The notes beneath the pieces are model-generated. The model was not told where the DNA came from and did not search any database. It was given only the letters and a program-made list of their open reading frames with translations. This document shows positions 34,573 through 45,053 of a stretch of 64,000 bases of DNA, one piece after another. The stretch is from Thalassomonas haliotis (GTDB lineage: Bacteria; Pseudomonadota; Gammaproteobacteria; Enterobacterales; Alteromonadaceae). Both the position numbers and the translations under genes were made by a program. The stretch lies in the NCBI RefSeq assembly GCF_028657945.1, contig NZ_CP059693.1, positions 4,836,001 to 4,900,000 of the forward strand, read 5' to 3'. Position 1 is the first letter of the stretch, and each line of letters starts with the position of its first letter.

Positions 34573-36036
34573 CTACTCACCACTGAGGCTAAGCTGCTCT
34601 GCCGCTTTAGGCTCATCTGTTGCATTAAGCTGCCCAACCTCATTGAGCATCTTCTCTTTTTTCGCCTTTTCATCCATCCAGGTCAGGGTATCGTAATAAC
34701 GCCGGATATTTTCCACATAGTTCACCGGCTCATCGCCGCGGGCATAGCCGTATTTGGTGTGCTTATAGTATTTTTTCTGTTTCAGCAGCGGCAACCGGGT
34801 TTTCACTTCCACCCAGCGATCCGGATCTCCCCCCTGGCGCTCGGTAATGATCCGGGCATCATTTAAATGGCCAAAACCGACATTATAAGAGGCCAGGGCA
34901 AACCAGATACGGTCCGGGGCAGGAATACGCGCCGGCATTAAATTAATCAGCTTTTTAAAATACTTGGCGCCGCCGCGTATGCTTTGCTCAACGTCAAGCC
35001 GGCTTTTAATGCCCATTTGCTTGGCGGTGGCCAGCGTGAGCATCATCATCCCCCTGACCCCGGTATAAGAGCGGGCATGCGGCTCCCAATGGGACTCCTG
35101 ATAGCTGATGGCCGCCAGCAAGCGCCAGTCAAGCTCCTGGTTATGCTTAACAAATAATGCTTGGTACTTAGGTAACTTCTTCTCTATTGCTTTAATAAAC
35201 ATCCGGGTATCGACGTAATTGAACTGCTCGACATGGCCGTAGTATTTATCGTCCAGTGCCAGCAAAGTGCCGTCCTGGTGAACTTCACCGAAAAACTCGA
35301 TTAAGCTGGCTAAAATGGAGTCGTCCTGCTGCTTACTCACCAGCCAGGCCAGCGGCTCGGGCTTTTTGATGGTAAAACCTATGCTGATCTCGGGATAATA
35401 ACGGCGGTTTATCGCCAGGGTATGGCTGTCTGACACGGTATAATCCAGCTCCCCTGCCAGCACTTTCACCAGCAGCTCTTCACTGTCGAGTTCCGAGGTT
35501 TCCTGCCAGGTCAGCTCGCTGTGCTCTTCTTTAAGCTTCACCAGGTTTTCCGCATGGCTTGAACTCGAAGCGACCATAAAACTGCCGGTCAGATCTTTTA
35601 ACGCCCGCGGGCGGATATTGCCTTGCTTGAACACCAGCTTCTGGCTCACTTCATCATAACTGGGGGCAAAGTTATATTTGGCTAAACGTTTTGGCGTCAC
35701 CGCCAATCCGGCCGCTAAAAAATCGACATTTCCGTTATCCAGTTTAGGAAAAAGTTCTTCCAGGTTATAGCTGGGCACCACCTTAAGCTCGACGCCAAGG
35801 TGGTCGGCATATTTTTTTGCCAGCTCATATTCAAATCCGGCAGGGCCATGGGCATCGAGGTAATAACTGTTGGGGCCAAACAAAGTGCCGACATTGACAT
35901 AACCGCGCTTTATGATGCGCTCTAACCCGGCGGTTTCCTTCGCCGGCTGGCAGCCGGAAACAAGGGTTAGCGCCAGCAGTAAAAAGCCGAGGGGAAAACG
36001 CTTGATGTGATTGAACTTTTCTTTTTTATTCTTCAT
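34573..36036 (-). CDS. mltF: Membrane-bound lytic murein transglycosylase F
   Basis: A 487-residue protein. The signal/lipobox region ([11 protein letters not shown], Cys at about 29) is followed by a periplasmic substrate-binding domain (residues 40-265) and a C-terminal SLT domain with the catalytic Glu in [14 protein letters not shown]. It cleaves glycan strands to anhydromuropeptides. The architecture matches MltF. It is divergent from purL, as in E. coli. Confidence 0.95.
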   Translation of the reverse strand: MKNKKEKFNHIKRFPLGFLLLALTLVSGCQPAKETAGLERIIKRGYVNVGTLFGPNSYYLDAHGPAGFEYELAKKYADHLGVELKVVPSYNLEELFPKLDNGNVDFLAAGLAVTPKRLAKYNFAPSYDEVSQKLVFKQGNIRPRALKDLTGSFMVASSSSHAENLVKLKEEHSELTWQETSELDSEELLVKVLAGELDYTVSDSHTLAINRRYYPEISIGFTIKKPEPLAWLVSKQQDDSILASLIEFFGEVHQDGTLLALDDKYYGHVEQFNYVDTRMFIKAIEKKLPKYQALFVKHNQELDWRLLAAISYQESHWEPHARSYTGVRGMMMLTLATAKQMGIKSRLDVEQSIRGGAKYFKKLINLMPARIPAPDRIWFALASYNVGFGHLNDARIITERQGGDPDRWVEVKTRLPLLKQKKYYKHTKYGYARGDEPVNYVENIRRYYDTLTWMDEKAKKEKMLNEVGQLNATDEPKAAEQLSLSGE

Positions 36037-36200
36037 ATATCCTAATTGTGTCGCGTGTCGGGATTTTTAGCAAAGATATTTTTCATCCTGGTAAAATAAT
36101 AACTGAATTTTGATCGCTTTAAACGCTTATCAAGCCGGAGCATTTCATCTATAATACGCGCGATTTTTCCCCTACTTTAACTAAACTGGTGAATAAGTTT

Positions 36201-39200
36201 ATGGCGATGTTGATGAAAACCCTTCGCGGCGCTCCGGCACTATCTGATTTTAGAATAAAAAAAATATTATCTCAGTGTGTCGAACTCGGACTGCCGATCA
36301 CGGATATCTACGCTGAATATATGCATTTTGCTAATATTTCAGCAGAGTTTTCAACTGAAGAATTCCATGTTTTGCAAAAACTTCTTAAATATGGACCGAG
36401 TATTGAAGAACACGAACCCTCAGGAAATCTTCTCTTAGTCACTCCCCGCCCCGGCACTATCTCCCCCTGGTCTTCCAAATCTACCGACATCGCACACAAT
36501 TGTGGTCTAGAAAAAATTATCCGCTTAGAACGCGGTTTAGCCTATTACATTACCGGCGACAGCTTAAGCCAAGAGCAGCAGCAACAACTGAGCAAGCTGC
36601 TGCATGACCGCATGATGGAAACCATTTTTACACAGATGCAACAGGCGGAAGTCTTATTTGCCTCCGCCGAACCCGGCACCTTAACCTCGGTTGATATTTT
36701 AGCCGGCGGCCGCGAGGCCCTGGCAAGTGCCAACATCAGCTTGGGCCTGGCGCTGGCGGACGATGAAATTGACTACCTGGTGGAAAACTTCACCAGGCTC
36801 GGCAGAAACCCTCACGATATCGAACTTTATATGTTTGCCCAGGCAAACTCAGAGCACTGCCGCCATAAGATCTTTAATGCCGACTGGACCATAGACGGGG
36901 AAAAACAGCCTAAGTCTCTGTTCAAAATGATCAAAAATACCTATGAAGTCAACAGTGACTTTGTCCTGAGCGCCTATAAGGATAATGCCGCGGTGATGAC
37001 AGGCAACCCGGGCGGACGTTTCTTCCCGGATCACGAATCTAAGGTATACGGTTATAACCACGAAGATATCCACATCCTGATGAAGGTGGAAACCCATAAC
37101 CACCCCACCGCGATTTCTCCCTACCCGGGTGCAGCCACCGGCAGCGGCGGTGAAATCCGCGATGAAGGGGCCACCGGTATCGGCTCTAAACCTAAAGCCG
37201 GTTTAGTCGGCTTTACCGTCTCCAACCTGCGCATCCCCAATTTTGAACAGCCGTGGGAAACGGATTTCGGTAAGCCGGAGCGTATCGTTTCCGCCCTTGA
37301 TATCATGACCGAAGGCCCGCTGGGCGGCGCCGCCTTTAACAACGAATTTGGCCGCCCCAATATCCTGGGTTATTTCCGTACCTATGAAGAGCAGGTCAAC
37401 TCCTTTAACGGCAGCGAAGTGCGCGGTTACCACAAACCTATTATGCTGGCCGGCGGTTTAGGCAACATCCGCGACCAGCATGTACAAAAAGGTGATATTT
37501 GTGTCGGCGCCAACCTGATCGCCTTGGGCGGCCCGGCCATGAATATCGGCCTTGGCGGTGGTGCAGCTTCTTCCATGGCATCGGGCCAGTCGGCAGAAGA
37601 TCTCGACTTTGCTTCGGTGCAGCGGGAAAACCCGGAAATGGAACGCCGCTGTCAGGAAGTTATCGACCGCTGCTGGCAACTGGGGGAGAATAACCCTATC
37701 CTGTTTATCCACGATGTCGGCGCCGGCGGTTTGTCCAATGCCTTCCCGGAGCTGGTTTCAGACGGCGGCCGCGGCGGTAATTTTGAACTGCGCAAGGTCC
37801 CTAATGACGAGCGCAGCATGTCGCCGCTGGAAATCTGGTGCAACGAATCCCAGGAACGTTATGTACTGGCGGTTTCCGACGAGCAGCTGCCGGTATTTAC
37901 CGCCATCTGTGAGCGTGAACGCGCGCCGTTTGCCGTAGTCGGCAAGGCCATCGAAGAAGAGCATTTAACCCTGACCGATGCCCACTTTAAAGATGATGCC
38001 AAACATGCCACGCCGATTGATTTATCGTTAGATTTATTATTAGGCAAGCCGCCGAAAATGCACCGCGAGGTGCAGAGCTTATCTGACACCGGCGCGCCCT
38101 TGTCCCTGGATAATGTTTCCCTTGAAGATGCCGCGCAGCGCTTGCTGAGCTTACCGACCATAGCCGAAAAAACCTTCCTTATTACTATCGGCGACCGCTC
38201 GGTCACCGGTATGGTGAACCGGGATCAAATGGTCGGCCCCTGGCAGGTACCGGTTGCCGATTGCGGCGTTACCGCCTCGGCCCTGGACAGCTACCATGGT
38301 GAAGCCATGTCTATGGGTGAACGTACCCCGGTGGCCTTGTTGAACTACGGCGCCTCCGCCCGCCTGGCGGTAGCAGAATCTTTAACCAATATTGCCGGCG
38401 CCGATATCGGCGATTTAAACCGCATCAAGCTCTCCGCAAACTGGATGGCCGCCGCCGGTCACCCGGGAGAAGATGCCGGTTTATATGAAGCGGTTAAAGC
38501 CATAGGTGAAGAGCTCTGCCCTGCCCTGGGATTAACCATTCCTGTGGGTAAGGATTCCATGTCCATGAAAACCCAGTGGCAGCAAGACGGCGAAGATAAA
38601 GCCGTTACCTCACCGCTGTCTTTGGTGATCACCGCCTTTGGCGCCGTCAAAGATATCCGCAAAACCGTCACGCCTCAGCTGCGTACCGACTTGGGCGACA
38701 GCCGTATTGTTGCCATCGACCTCTCCGGCGGCAAAAACCGTTTAGGCGGCTCCTGTCTGGCACAGGTTTATAAGCAACTGGGCCAGGAAACGCCGGATGT
38801 CGATAATCCCCAAGTCTTAAAAGGCTTCTTCAATGCCATGCAGGAGCTGGTCAGCGATAACAAATTACTGGCCTACCACGACAGATCCGACGGCGGCTTA
38901 TTTACCGCAGTGGCGGAAATGGCCTTTGCCGGTTTTACCGGGCTTGATATCGACATCAGCAAATTAGCCGGTGACGACTTGGCGGTATTGTTCAACGAAG
39001 AGCTCGGCGCCGTGATCCAAATTCGCGAAGCCGATGTTGATGCCGTACATGCGGTGTTTGAAAAACACGGCATCCTGGCATTATGTACAGATGTCGGTCG
39101 CCTCAATAACGACGATATGATCCGCTTTAGCCGTGACGGCAAAGAAGTACTGGCCAACAGCCGTACTTATTACCGTACCACCTGGGCAAAAACCACCTAT

Positions 39201-40130
39201 CATATGCAGAGCATGCGTGATAACCCGGAATGTGCCCAACAAGAGCATGACGTTAAATTCGATACCGAAGATCCGGGCCTGAATGTCGAGTTAAGCTACG
39301 ACCTCAATCAAGATATCGTCGCAGATCTTATCGTCAAAGATGCCGTAAACGCCACCAACCCGAAAGTCGCAATTTTACGTGAGCAGGGCGTTAACTCCCA
39401 TGTGGAAATGGCCGCCGCCTTTGACCGCGCCGGTTTTATCGCTATCGATGTCCATATGTCGGATGTACTGGCGGGCCGGGTTGACTTAAACGAGTTTAAA
39501 GGCCTGGTTGCCTGTGGCGGTTTCTCTTACGGTGACGTATTAGGCGCCGGTGAAGGTTGGGCCAAGTCCATCCTGTTTAATGCCGGCGCCCGGGAAATGT
39601 TCCGTGAGTTCTTCCACCGCGAAGATACTTTCTCTCTGGGGGTCTGTAACGGTTGTCAGATGCTGTCTAACCTCAAAGAAATCATCCCGGGAAGTGACAA
39701 CTGGCCGCGCTTTGTCCAGAACAAGTCAGAGCGTTTTGAAGCCCGCTTCTCGCTGGTGGAAATTCAGGAAAGCCCGTCTATCTTCTTTGACGGCATGGCC
39801 GGCTCCCATATGCCGATAGCCGTTTCCCACGGTGAAGGCCGTACCGAATTCAGCTCATCCGATGCCGTTAACGCCGCCAATGAGTCCGGTGCGGTGGCCA
39901 TGCGTTATATCAATAACTATGGCGACGTCACCGAGACCTATCCGGCGAACCCGAACGGTTCGGTTGACGGTATTACCTCGTTGACCACCACAGATGGCCG
40001 GGTGACCATTATGATGCCGCATCCTGAGCGGGTATTTCGCAGCGTTGCCAACTCCTGGCATCCGGATGAATGGCAGGAAGACTCTCCCTGGATGAGAATG
40101 TTCCGCAACGCCCGTAAGTTTGTCGGTTAA
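36201..40130 (+). CDS. purL: Phosphoribosylformylglycinamidine synthase
   Basis: A roughly 1309-residue single-chain PurL that converts FGAR to FGAM using glutamine and ATP in purine synthesis. It has an N-terminal PurS-like domain, two tandem ATP-binding halves ([35 protein letters not shown]) and a C-terminal class I glutaminase with nucleophile in [12 protein letters not shown] and the [10 protein letters not shown] triad end. An upstream GTG at 36189 is in frame. Three ATGs (36201, 36207, 36213) compete; the family start [10 protein letters not shown] suggests any of these. Confidence 0.97.
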   Translation: MAMLMKTLRGAPALSDFRIKKILSQCVELGLPITDIYAEYMHFANISAEFSTEEFHVLQKLLKYGPSIEEHEPSGNLLLVTPRPGTISPWSSKSTDIAHNCGLEKIIRLERGLAYYITGDSLSQEQQQQLSKLLHDRMMETIFTQMQQAEVLFASAEPGTLTSVDILAGGREALASANISLGLALADDEIDYLVENFTRLGRNPHDIELYMFAQANSEHCRHKIFNADWTIDGEKQPKSLFKMIKNTYEVNSDFVLSAYKDNAAVMTGNPGGRFFPDHESKVYGYNHEDIHILMKVETHNHPTAISPYPGAATGSGGEIRDEGATGIGSKPKAGLVGFTVSNLRIPNFEQPWETDFGKPERIVSALDIMTEGPLGGAAFNNEFGRPNILGYFRTYEEQVNSFNGSEVRGYHKPIMLAGGLGNIRDQHVQKGDICVGANLIALGGPAMNIGLGGGAASSMASGQSAEDLDFASVQRENPEMERRCQEVIDRCWQLGENNPILFIHDVGAGGLSNAFPELVSDGGRGGNFELRKVPNDERSMSPLEIWCNESQERYVLAVSDEQLPVFTAICERERAPFAVVGKAIEEEHLTLTDAHFKDDAKHATPIDLSLDLLLGKPPKMHREVQSLSDTGAPLSLDNVSLEDAAQRLLSLPTIAEKTFLITIGDRSVTGMVNRDQMVGPWQVPVADCGVTASALDSYHGEAMSMGERTPVALLNYGASARLAVAESLTNIAGADIGDLNRIKLSANWMAAAGHPGEDAGLYEAVKAIGEELCPALGLTIPVGKDSMSMKTQWQQDGEDKAVTSPLSLVITAFGAVKDIRKTVTPQLRTDLGDSRIVAIDLSGGKNRLGGSCLAQVYKQLGQETPDVDNPQVLKGFFNAMQELVSDNKLLAYHDRSDGGLFTAVAEMAFAGFTGLDIDISKLAGDDLAVLFNEELGAVIQIREADVDAVHAVFEKHGILALCTDVGRLNNDDMIRFSRDGKEVLANSRTYYRTTWAKTTYHMQSMRDNPECAQQEHDVKFDTEDPGLNVELSYDLNQDIVADLIVKDAVNATNPKVAILREQGVNSHVEMAAAFDRAGFIAIDVHMSDVLAGRVDLNEFKGLVACGGFSYGDVLGAGEGWAKSILFNAGAREMFREFFHREDTFSLGVCNGCQMLSNLKEIIPGSDNWPRFVQNKSERFEARFSLVEIQESPSIFFDGMAGSHMPIAVSHGEGRTEFSSSDAVNAANESGAVAMRYINNYGDVTETYPANPNGSVDGITSLTTTDGRVTIMMPHPERVFRSVANSWHPDEWQEDSPWMRMFRNARKFVG

Positions 40131-40151
40131 CAGCAAGTTACCTTTATAGTC

Positions 40152-40179
40152 AAAAGCGCCGCGAGGCGCTTTTCTTTTA
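40152..40179 (+). terminator. Terminator of purL
   Basis: AAAAGCGCC and GGCGCTTTT pair around GCGA and are followed by CTTTTA. The remaining 240 bp before the next gene hold an inverted repeat AATAGCAA...TTGCTATT at 40306-40335 of unknown role. Confidence 0.85.
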
Positions 40180-40420
40180 TGTTCAGGACGAACAGGAGCA
40201 TAAATACAGGGCTGAGAATATAAAATGCCTTTATAGATGCTCCAAAGCACCTGCTCATAGATTAACTGTAAAAACACACGTCAATAAAGCCTTACAAGCG
40301 TAAAGAATAGCAATTCCAAAGCAGCTATTGCTATTTATTCCAGGCTGTTCAAATAATATTCACCTTGGCTTTTCTAATAAAGCAGCGATAAAAACAACGA
40401 TGAAAACAGCAAGGTAACTC

Positions 40421-41095
40421 ATGAAAGCACATGACTGCTCCCCCCTGGATGACTATATAGAATATCCAAGCGATGAAATGCTCAGCCGCTCCGAGAACTT
40501 TTATCAGGAAATAAAACGCCGCCACAGTATCCGCAAATTCAGTGATCGCCCGGTCGACCAGCAAATCATCGAAAACTGCATCAAGGCGGCAGGCACAGCC
40601 CCCAGCGGTGCCAACCACCAGCCCTGGCATTTTGTCGCCATTAAAAGCCCGGAGATCAAAAAACAAATCCGGGAGCAGGCGGAAAGTCACGAGCGGGGTT
40701 TTTACAATGGCCGCGCCGGTGAAGAATGGCTCGGCGCCCTCAAACCTTTAGGCACAGATGCCGACAAACCCTATTTAGAAAGCGCCCCCTGGCTCATTGC
40801 CATATTCAGCCAGAAAAAAGGCGGCATCAGCATAGAAGAAAGCACTACTAACTATTATGTGCATGAGTCTGTGGGCATAGCCACCGGCTTTTTAATCAAT
40901 GCCCTGCATTCATCTGGCCTGGTCACCCTGACCCATACGCCAAAACCTATGTCGTTTCTGAACAAGATTTGTCAGCGGGGAGACAATGACAGAGCCTATA
41001 TGTTACTGATCGCCGGTTATCCGGCAGAAGATGCCACTATCCCCGCCCATGCCCGGGTGAAAAAACCCCTGGCGGATATCGCCACTTTTTTATAA
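40421..41095 (+). CDS. Nitroreductase-fold flavoprotein, iodotyrosine deiodinase-like
   Basis: A 224-residue FMN protein. FMN contacts are visible in RRHSIRKFSDRPV and GTAPSGANHQPWHF. Residues E91, Y95 and K116 keep the exact spacing (E-x3-Y-x20-K) of the substrate-binding lid triad of mammalian iodotyrosine deiodinase (E157, Y161, K182). YYVHESVGIATG, LVTLTHTPKP and the closing GYPAEDATIP...KKPL also follow that family. Bacterial homologues dehalogenate halotyrosines in vitro; the natural substrate here is unknown. It stands alone. Confidence 0.88.
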   Translation: MKAHDCSPLDDYIEYPSDEMLSRSENFYQEIKRRHSIRKFSDRPVDQQIIENCIKAAGTAPSGANHQPWHFVAIKSPEIKKQIREQAESHERGFYNGRAGEEWLGALKPLGTDADKPYLESAPWLIAIFSQKKGGISIEESTTNYYVHESVGIATGFLINALHSSGLVTLTHTPKPMSFLNKICQRGDNDRAYMLLIAGYPAEDATIPAHARVKKPLADIATFL

Positions 41096-41138
41096 GGGCG
41101 CACAAAGGCTAGCAGGCAAAAGGCCCCGGCGTTATTTC

Positions 41139-41765
41139 TTAGCTCCGATCAGGCTCAGGCAAGTCATTTGACCGGAGCACAAAAGCCAGCAATTGCGGAA
41201 AGAAAGCCGCAAAAGCCTGCTGATAAGCAGGATAATTGTCCTGCACTTCTTCAATGGCGCCAAGCAGGTGATTATCAAAGCGTATCCGCCGGCTGACGCC
41301 GTCTAAGGCCAGCCCGACCGAAGACAACTCCTGATATCCGGATAGCCAGTCATGCGCTATCATGCGCGAAACCATCAGCTGCATTTTTTCCGGCATCAAC
41401 TCGATATGCGGCGCCAGCTGCCGGTAGCAGTCACGACTGAAGTGATTCAGGGGCTCGGCAGAATATGAAGTAAATTCTTTTGCCAGAAAATGATCAAACA
41501 CGATATCAGAAATGATCCCGGAGAAACGTTTTCTTCTCGTACTCAGCAAGCTTTTTAACCTGAGCACCTCCTGATGGCGGTCGGTATATTTATCGATAAG
41601 CCTGTGCTGATAAATTCCCCTGGCCACTTCAAGCGGATATTGGCTCAATTGCCGTCCTTTAACGAAATCCCCCATCAGGTTTCCCACCAGGATTAAAGCC
41701 TGCTGTTTTGGCGGTAGTCCGCTTGATGCCGCTTGGGCTAAAAACAGGTGGGCGAGGTAATTCAT
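41139..41765 (-). CDS. acpH: Acyl carrier protein phosphodiesterase
   Basis: A 208-residue HD-like hydrolase of the AcpH (DUF479) family that removes the phosphopantetheine group from holo-ACP. Conserved N-terminal NYLAHLFLA, GNLMGDFVKG, GIYQHRLIDKYTD and SDIVFDHFLA are present. The frame extends to 41798, but MNYLAHLFLA at 41765 is the family start. It is the last gene of a tight operon with the zinc-ribbon and RraB-like genes. Confidence 0.92.
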   Translation of the reverse strand: MNYLAHLFLAQAASSGLPPKQQALILVGNLMGDFVKGRQLSQYPLEVARGIYQHRLIDKYTDRHQEVLRLKSLLSTRRKRFSGIISDIVFDHFLAKEFTSYSAEPLNHFSRDCYRQLAPHIELMPEKMQLMVSRMIAHDWLSGYQELSSVGLALDGVSRRIRFDNHLLGAIEEVQDNYPAYQQAFAAFFPQLLAFVLRSNDLPEPDRS

Positions 41766-41801
41766 GGGAAAAATCCGGCAACAGCGTTTACGGGACAAAA
41801 A

Positions 41802-42020
41802 TTATTGCCCGATATCCAATTCAATATCGGTACACCCCTTTTTACAGCTTAAAGTGAGTTTTTCACCGGTTTTCGCCGGGACTAAAGCTACTGTTTGCCG
41901 GCAAACCGGACAAGCGCTGTTTTTGCCTGCCATCACTTTTTTGATCAGGGCTTTTTGCCGGTGAAAAGAGTCGCTGCTGTTTTTTTGCAATTGGGCAAAC
42001 TGCTTACTGTCAAGCGCCAT
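41802..42020 (-). CDS. Small zinc-ribbon-like protein
   Basis: A 72-residue soluble protein with a helical N-terminus and a metal-binding motif of CPVC (residues 37-40) and a C-x3-C pair near the C-terminus (CKKGC). It is probably a small zinc-binding protein of unknown function. The start lies two bases after the rraB-like stop, so the two are translationally coupled. Confidence 0.8.
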   Translation of the reverse strand: MALDSKQFAQLQKNSSDSFHRQKALIKKVMAGKNSACPVCRQTVALVPAKTGEKLTLSCKKGCTDIELDIGQ

Positions 42021-42022
42021 GC

Positions 42023-42370
42023 TTACTCGCCTTTTTTAACACAATACCAGCCGTCATACTTTCCCTGAAAAGGTTGGGCACTGTTTTCCAGCAATTCCTG
42101 ATAGGCGGCGATATTTTCATAGCTGGCAGCCACTTCCGGGTAAGCCGTGATTTCCCAGGGATGATCTTTATCATCGGGATAAGGGCAAAAAGAAAGTTTC
42201 TGGTTATTTTCCAATAATAGCTGGCCATATTTCAACGCCTGCTGCTCGCTGGCAAATAATACCGAAAACTGTATTTCTCTCGGGATTGAAAGGTCATCGC
42301 CTTCCTGTAGCATCTGCCACAGGGCGTCGCCGATATTGTCTTGGGGATAAAGCGCTAAATCACGTTCCAT
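42023..42370 (-). CDS. RraB-like RNase E inhibitor domain protein
   Basis: A 115-residue protein of the RraB fold. It begins with a helix, then EIQFSVLFASEQQALKYGQ, then a Pro/Tyr-containing strand and a final YDGWYC, which corresponds to the family's YDGWG. RraB inhibits RNase E in E. coli. This copy is shorter than E. coli RraB (138), lacks its acidic C-terminal tail and is more like the wider RraB superfamily, so the target may differ. Confidence 0.75.
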   Translation of the reverse strand: MERDLALYPQDNIGDALWQMLQEGDDLSIPREIQFSVLFASEQQALKYGQLLLENNQKLSFCPYPDDKDHPWEITAYPEVAASYENIAAYQELLENSAQPFQGKYDGWYCVKKGE

Positions 42371-42573
42371 TCATTACTCTTTCTACTGCTTAACTGATAA
42401 AGCTATAGTAGCGCCGATACTTGCCAAAACCCAGCCCAAACGGGCTTTATCAAACAAATTTCTTCAAAAAAACCGGCTGCGGATTTTTTATGCCGCTGCG
42501 GCCGCTGCTTAGTGTTATCATAACCGCCGGTTATCAATTCCCTGATATCCCTTGAGCGTACAGGCAGCAGGAT

Positions 42574-43455
42574 GTGAACAAATTGGACATTATCGAGCAA
42601 CATATTAATGTAGAAAATGAAGGCGATTTAGCCCTCCCCCTGCTGAGCCGGCATTGCCAGATGTCTGTTGCCGAATTAAAACAGGCCGTCAGCAAGGGGG
42701 CCCTGTGGCTAACCCGGGGCAAACATACCCAAAGATTACGCCGGGTAAAAAAGCCGCTTAAAGCTCAGGATGTTTTGCATTTTTATTATAACCGCCAGGT
42801 ACTGGCGCAGGAAGTAGCGCCGGCTGAGTTGCTCCGTGACTGCAAAGATTACAGCGTCTGGTATAAACCCTACGGCATGTTATCCCAGGGCTCTAAATGG
42901 AGCGATCACTGCACTATCGGCCGGTGGGCGCAAACCCACCTCAAACCCGAACGTCCGGTGTTTATTGTCCACCGCCTTGACAAGGCCGCTACCGGGTTAA
43001 TCTTGCTTGCCCACAGTAAAAGCGCGGCGCGGGCCTTATCCGCCATGTTTGAGCAGCACGCCCTGGAAAAACATTACCAGATTTTAGTGCATGGCGACCA
43101 CAGCAAACAACAGCAACCGCAAGTCATCGATGAGCCGATAGCAGGCAAAAGCGCCAAAAGTACCTTTAGCTGCCTGCATTATGATCAGCAGCATGATTTA
43201 TCCCTGGTGGACGTGAAAATAGACAGTGGCCGAAAACACCAAATTCGCCGCCATGCCGCCTCGATAAATTTACCTGTGGTGGCAGACAGGTTACACGGCA
43301 ACGTAAACCGCCGCTACCCCGACAGCCTGAATCTACAGCTGTGTGCGGTATCATTAAGCTTTACCTGCCCGCTGAGCGGCGAGAAACGAAATTTTGAATT
43401 GCCCCAGGAATACCGGCCACAACTTGCTGTTGCGGCAAAACAGCTTACAGAATAA
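42574..43455 (+). CDS. RluA family pseudouridine synthase
   Basis: A 293-residue pseudouridine synthase. The catalytic Asp is in VHRLDKAATGLILLAHS, with YKPYGMLSQ and the C-terminal GRKHQIRRHAA, all RluA signatures. The N-terminal 80 residues are a short S4-like region. The target uridine (rRNA or tRNA) is not clear. The start is GTG at 42574 with AGG-rich sequence upstream. Confidence 0.92.
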   Translation: MNKLDIIEQHINVENEGDLALPLLSRHCQMSVAELKQAVSKGALWLTRGKHTQRLRRVKKPLKAQDVLHFYYNRQVLAQEVAPAELLRDCKDYSVWYKPYGMLSQGSKWSDHCTIGRWAQTHLKPERPVFIVHRLDKAATGLILLAHSKSAARALSAMFEQHALEKHYQILVHGDHSKQQQPQVIDEPIAGKSAKSTFSCLHYDQQHDLSLVDVKIDSGRKHQIRRHAASINLPVVADRLHGNVNRRYPDSLNLQLCAVSLSFTCPLSGEKRNFELPQEYRPQLAVAAKQLTE

Positions 43456-43469
43456 AAACAGTAAGGTTC

Positions 43470-43665
43470 TCATCCATAAAGCCGCTTCATCATACGTCCT
43501 GTATATATAGCGCTTTTTCGTCCATGAAGCCGCTTTATACCATACGTCCTGTATATAAAGCGCTTTTTCGTCCATGAAGCCGCTTCATACCATACGTCCT
43601 GTATATAAAGCGCTTTTTCGTCCATGAAGCCGCTTCATACCATACGTCCTGTATATAAAAAGTGA
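43470..43665. repeat. 50 bp tandem hairpin repeat, four copies
   Basis: Units of GTCCATGAAGCCGCTTCATA plus 30 more bases recur at an exact 50 bp step (CGTCCTGTATA at 43495, 43545, 43595, 43645). CGCTT...AAGCG and ATAC...GTAT can pair within a unit. The frame shifts at each 50 bp step, so it is not coding. The first copy is degenerate. It lies between convergent genes. Confidence 0.9.
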
Positions 43666-43686
43666 AATTTACAGCAGAGCTCAAGG

Positions 43687-44595
43687 CTAAGCCCGGTAAA
43701 TAAAATCACTGTCCGCTAAAAGCTGTGCCTGATCGCCAATATATTCACCGCTTGCAAATGCCGACAACAGGGCCAGCCCCTGCTCTCTTTGCGCCCGGGA
43801 CAATGCCTGGTAAGGCAGGCGGAAAACCGGTGAGACCGCCCCCGTCATCATCAACGCAGTATTGACGGCAATAGGGTTAGGCTCACAAAACAGCCACTGC
43901 ATTATCTGCTGCAGCCGCTCATTCAGCTCAGCGTTATTATCATCCATCAGGCGGCGCATTAAGCCAGGGAAAAGATTGGAAGTGACCGAAATCACCCCGT
44001 GGGAGTTGTACTGGTGGCGCCCGGCAAAACTTTCATCATCATTGCCGGACCAGCAGGCGATGCCCCGCTGCTCGTAATAACCTATGCGTTCATTACCGGC
44101 ACACTCCTTAACCCCGATGAAATGCTCATGTTTGGACAAAGGTTCAATAATTTCAGGGGTCAGGTCCTGGCCGGTACGTCCGGGCACGTTATAAATAAAG
44201 GCCGGCCCTATAGCCAGCACCCGGGAAAAATGAGCTTTCACCCCGGCACCAGACGTTCTGCCGTAATAGGGGTTAATCTGCAATGCCGCATCCATACCTG
44301 TGGCAAAACCGTTTTCTGTCGCCTTAATCGCCTCCCGGGTATTGTTACTGCCGGTATTGCCTATGATCAATAGCTGTCGGCCAAATTTGTTGGCACTGTG
44401 GGCAATCAGCATTAAATGCTCTTCCCAGCTCAATAAATGCCCTTCACCTGTGGTGCCGCCAACAATAATACCGTCGACACCGGCAAGTATTTGCTGCTCG
44501 ACCAGGGCGTCATAGGTTTTCAGATCGATATCGCCACTATCGGTAAACGGGGTTTTTATTGCCGTAATTAAACTGGCATCTTTTAAAGGCTTCAT
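43687..44595 (-). CDS. 4-hydroxy-tetrahydrodipicolinate synthase family protein
   Basis: A 302-residue TIM-barrel aldolase of the DapA class. Schiff-base lysine in GVKECAGNERIGY, catalytic Tyr in FIYNVPGRTG, and GGTTGEGH correspond to DapA catalytic residues. Sequence style (NPYYGRTSGAG, YNSHGVISVTSN) resembles the plant-like DapA. It is an additional copy or paralogue in an unusual place, after two small genes of unknown role, so another 2-keto acid aldolase reaction is possible. ATG at 44595 has GAGAA at spacing five. Confidence 0.85.
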   Translation of the reverse strand: MKPLKDASLITAIKTPFTDSGDIDLKTYDALVEQQILAGVDGIIVGGTTGEGHLLSWEEHLMLIAHSANKFGRQLLIIGNTGSNNTREAIKATENGFATGMDAALQINPYYGRTSGAGVKAHFSRVLAIGPAFIYNVPGRTGQDLTPEIIEPLSKHEHFIGVKECAGNERIGYYEQRGIACWSGNDDESFAGRHQYNSHGVISVTSNLFPGLMRRLMDDNNAELNERLQQIMQWLFCEPNPIAVNTALMMTGAVSPVFRLPYQALSRAQREQGLALLSAFASGEYIGDQAQLLADSDFIYRA

Positions 44596-44672
44596 CGGTA
44601 TTCTCAATTTTCCGGTTAATATGGGTTAACAGTTCAGCTTTTCTCCGGGCAAGACATCAACGGCAAGCCAGG

Positions 44673-45053
44673 CTAACAGTGCCCGACCGTATCCGAGACC
44701 CGGCGCAGTTTATACACTTCATCGGTTTCTATATGCTGGTACTCAAAGAATTGATTATCCAGCTGCAACACCCGGTAGGCATGATAGTTGCCGCTGTCGG
44801 CCAAATCTGCGGAATAAAGCTCTTCACCAATGAGTTCGCTTTTGGTGATGGTAAAATGAATATCCCCCACCAGTCCCCAATCGCCCAGCTCCACCACTTT
44901 ATCACAGACCTCGCCTTTGTCATCAAAAGTTAAAAAGGTGATTTCAAAGCTGCCGTCGGCGGCCAGCTCGGCATATTCACTGGTCTGGATCCCTTTTTCA
45001 TCGGTATTGGTATTGTACCAGCGGCCGAAAAGTTGCTCTCGGTGATATTTCAT
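44673..45053 (-). CDS. Hypothetical protein (lipocalin-like beta protein)
   Basis: A 126-residue soluble, beta-rich protein. It begins YHREQLFGRWYNTNTDEKG, similar to a lipocalin-type GxW start, and has alternating hydrophobic strands throughout (FEITFLTFDDKG, GDIHFTITKSELIG, YHAYRVLQLDNQFFEY). No signal peptide. No family was recognised. Its ATG overlaps the upstream stop by four bases (ATGA), coupling it to the gene before. Confidence 0.75.
   Translation of the reverse strand: MKYHREQLFGRWYNTNTDEKGIQTSEYAELAADGSFEITFLTFDDKGEVCDKVVELGDWGLVGDIHFTITKSELIGEELYSADLADSGNYHAYRVLQLDNQFFEYQHIETDEVYKLRRVSDTVGHC

Noticed and set aside
36037-36200. PurR operator of purL
   Set aside because: No good match to the PurR palindrome was seen; GATCGCTTTAAACGCTTATC is too weak.
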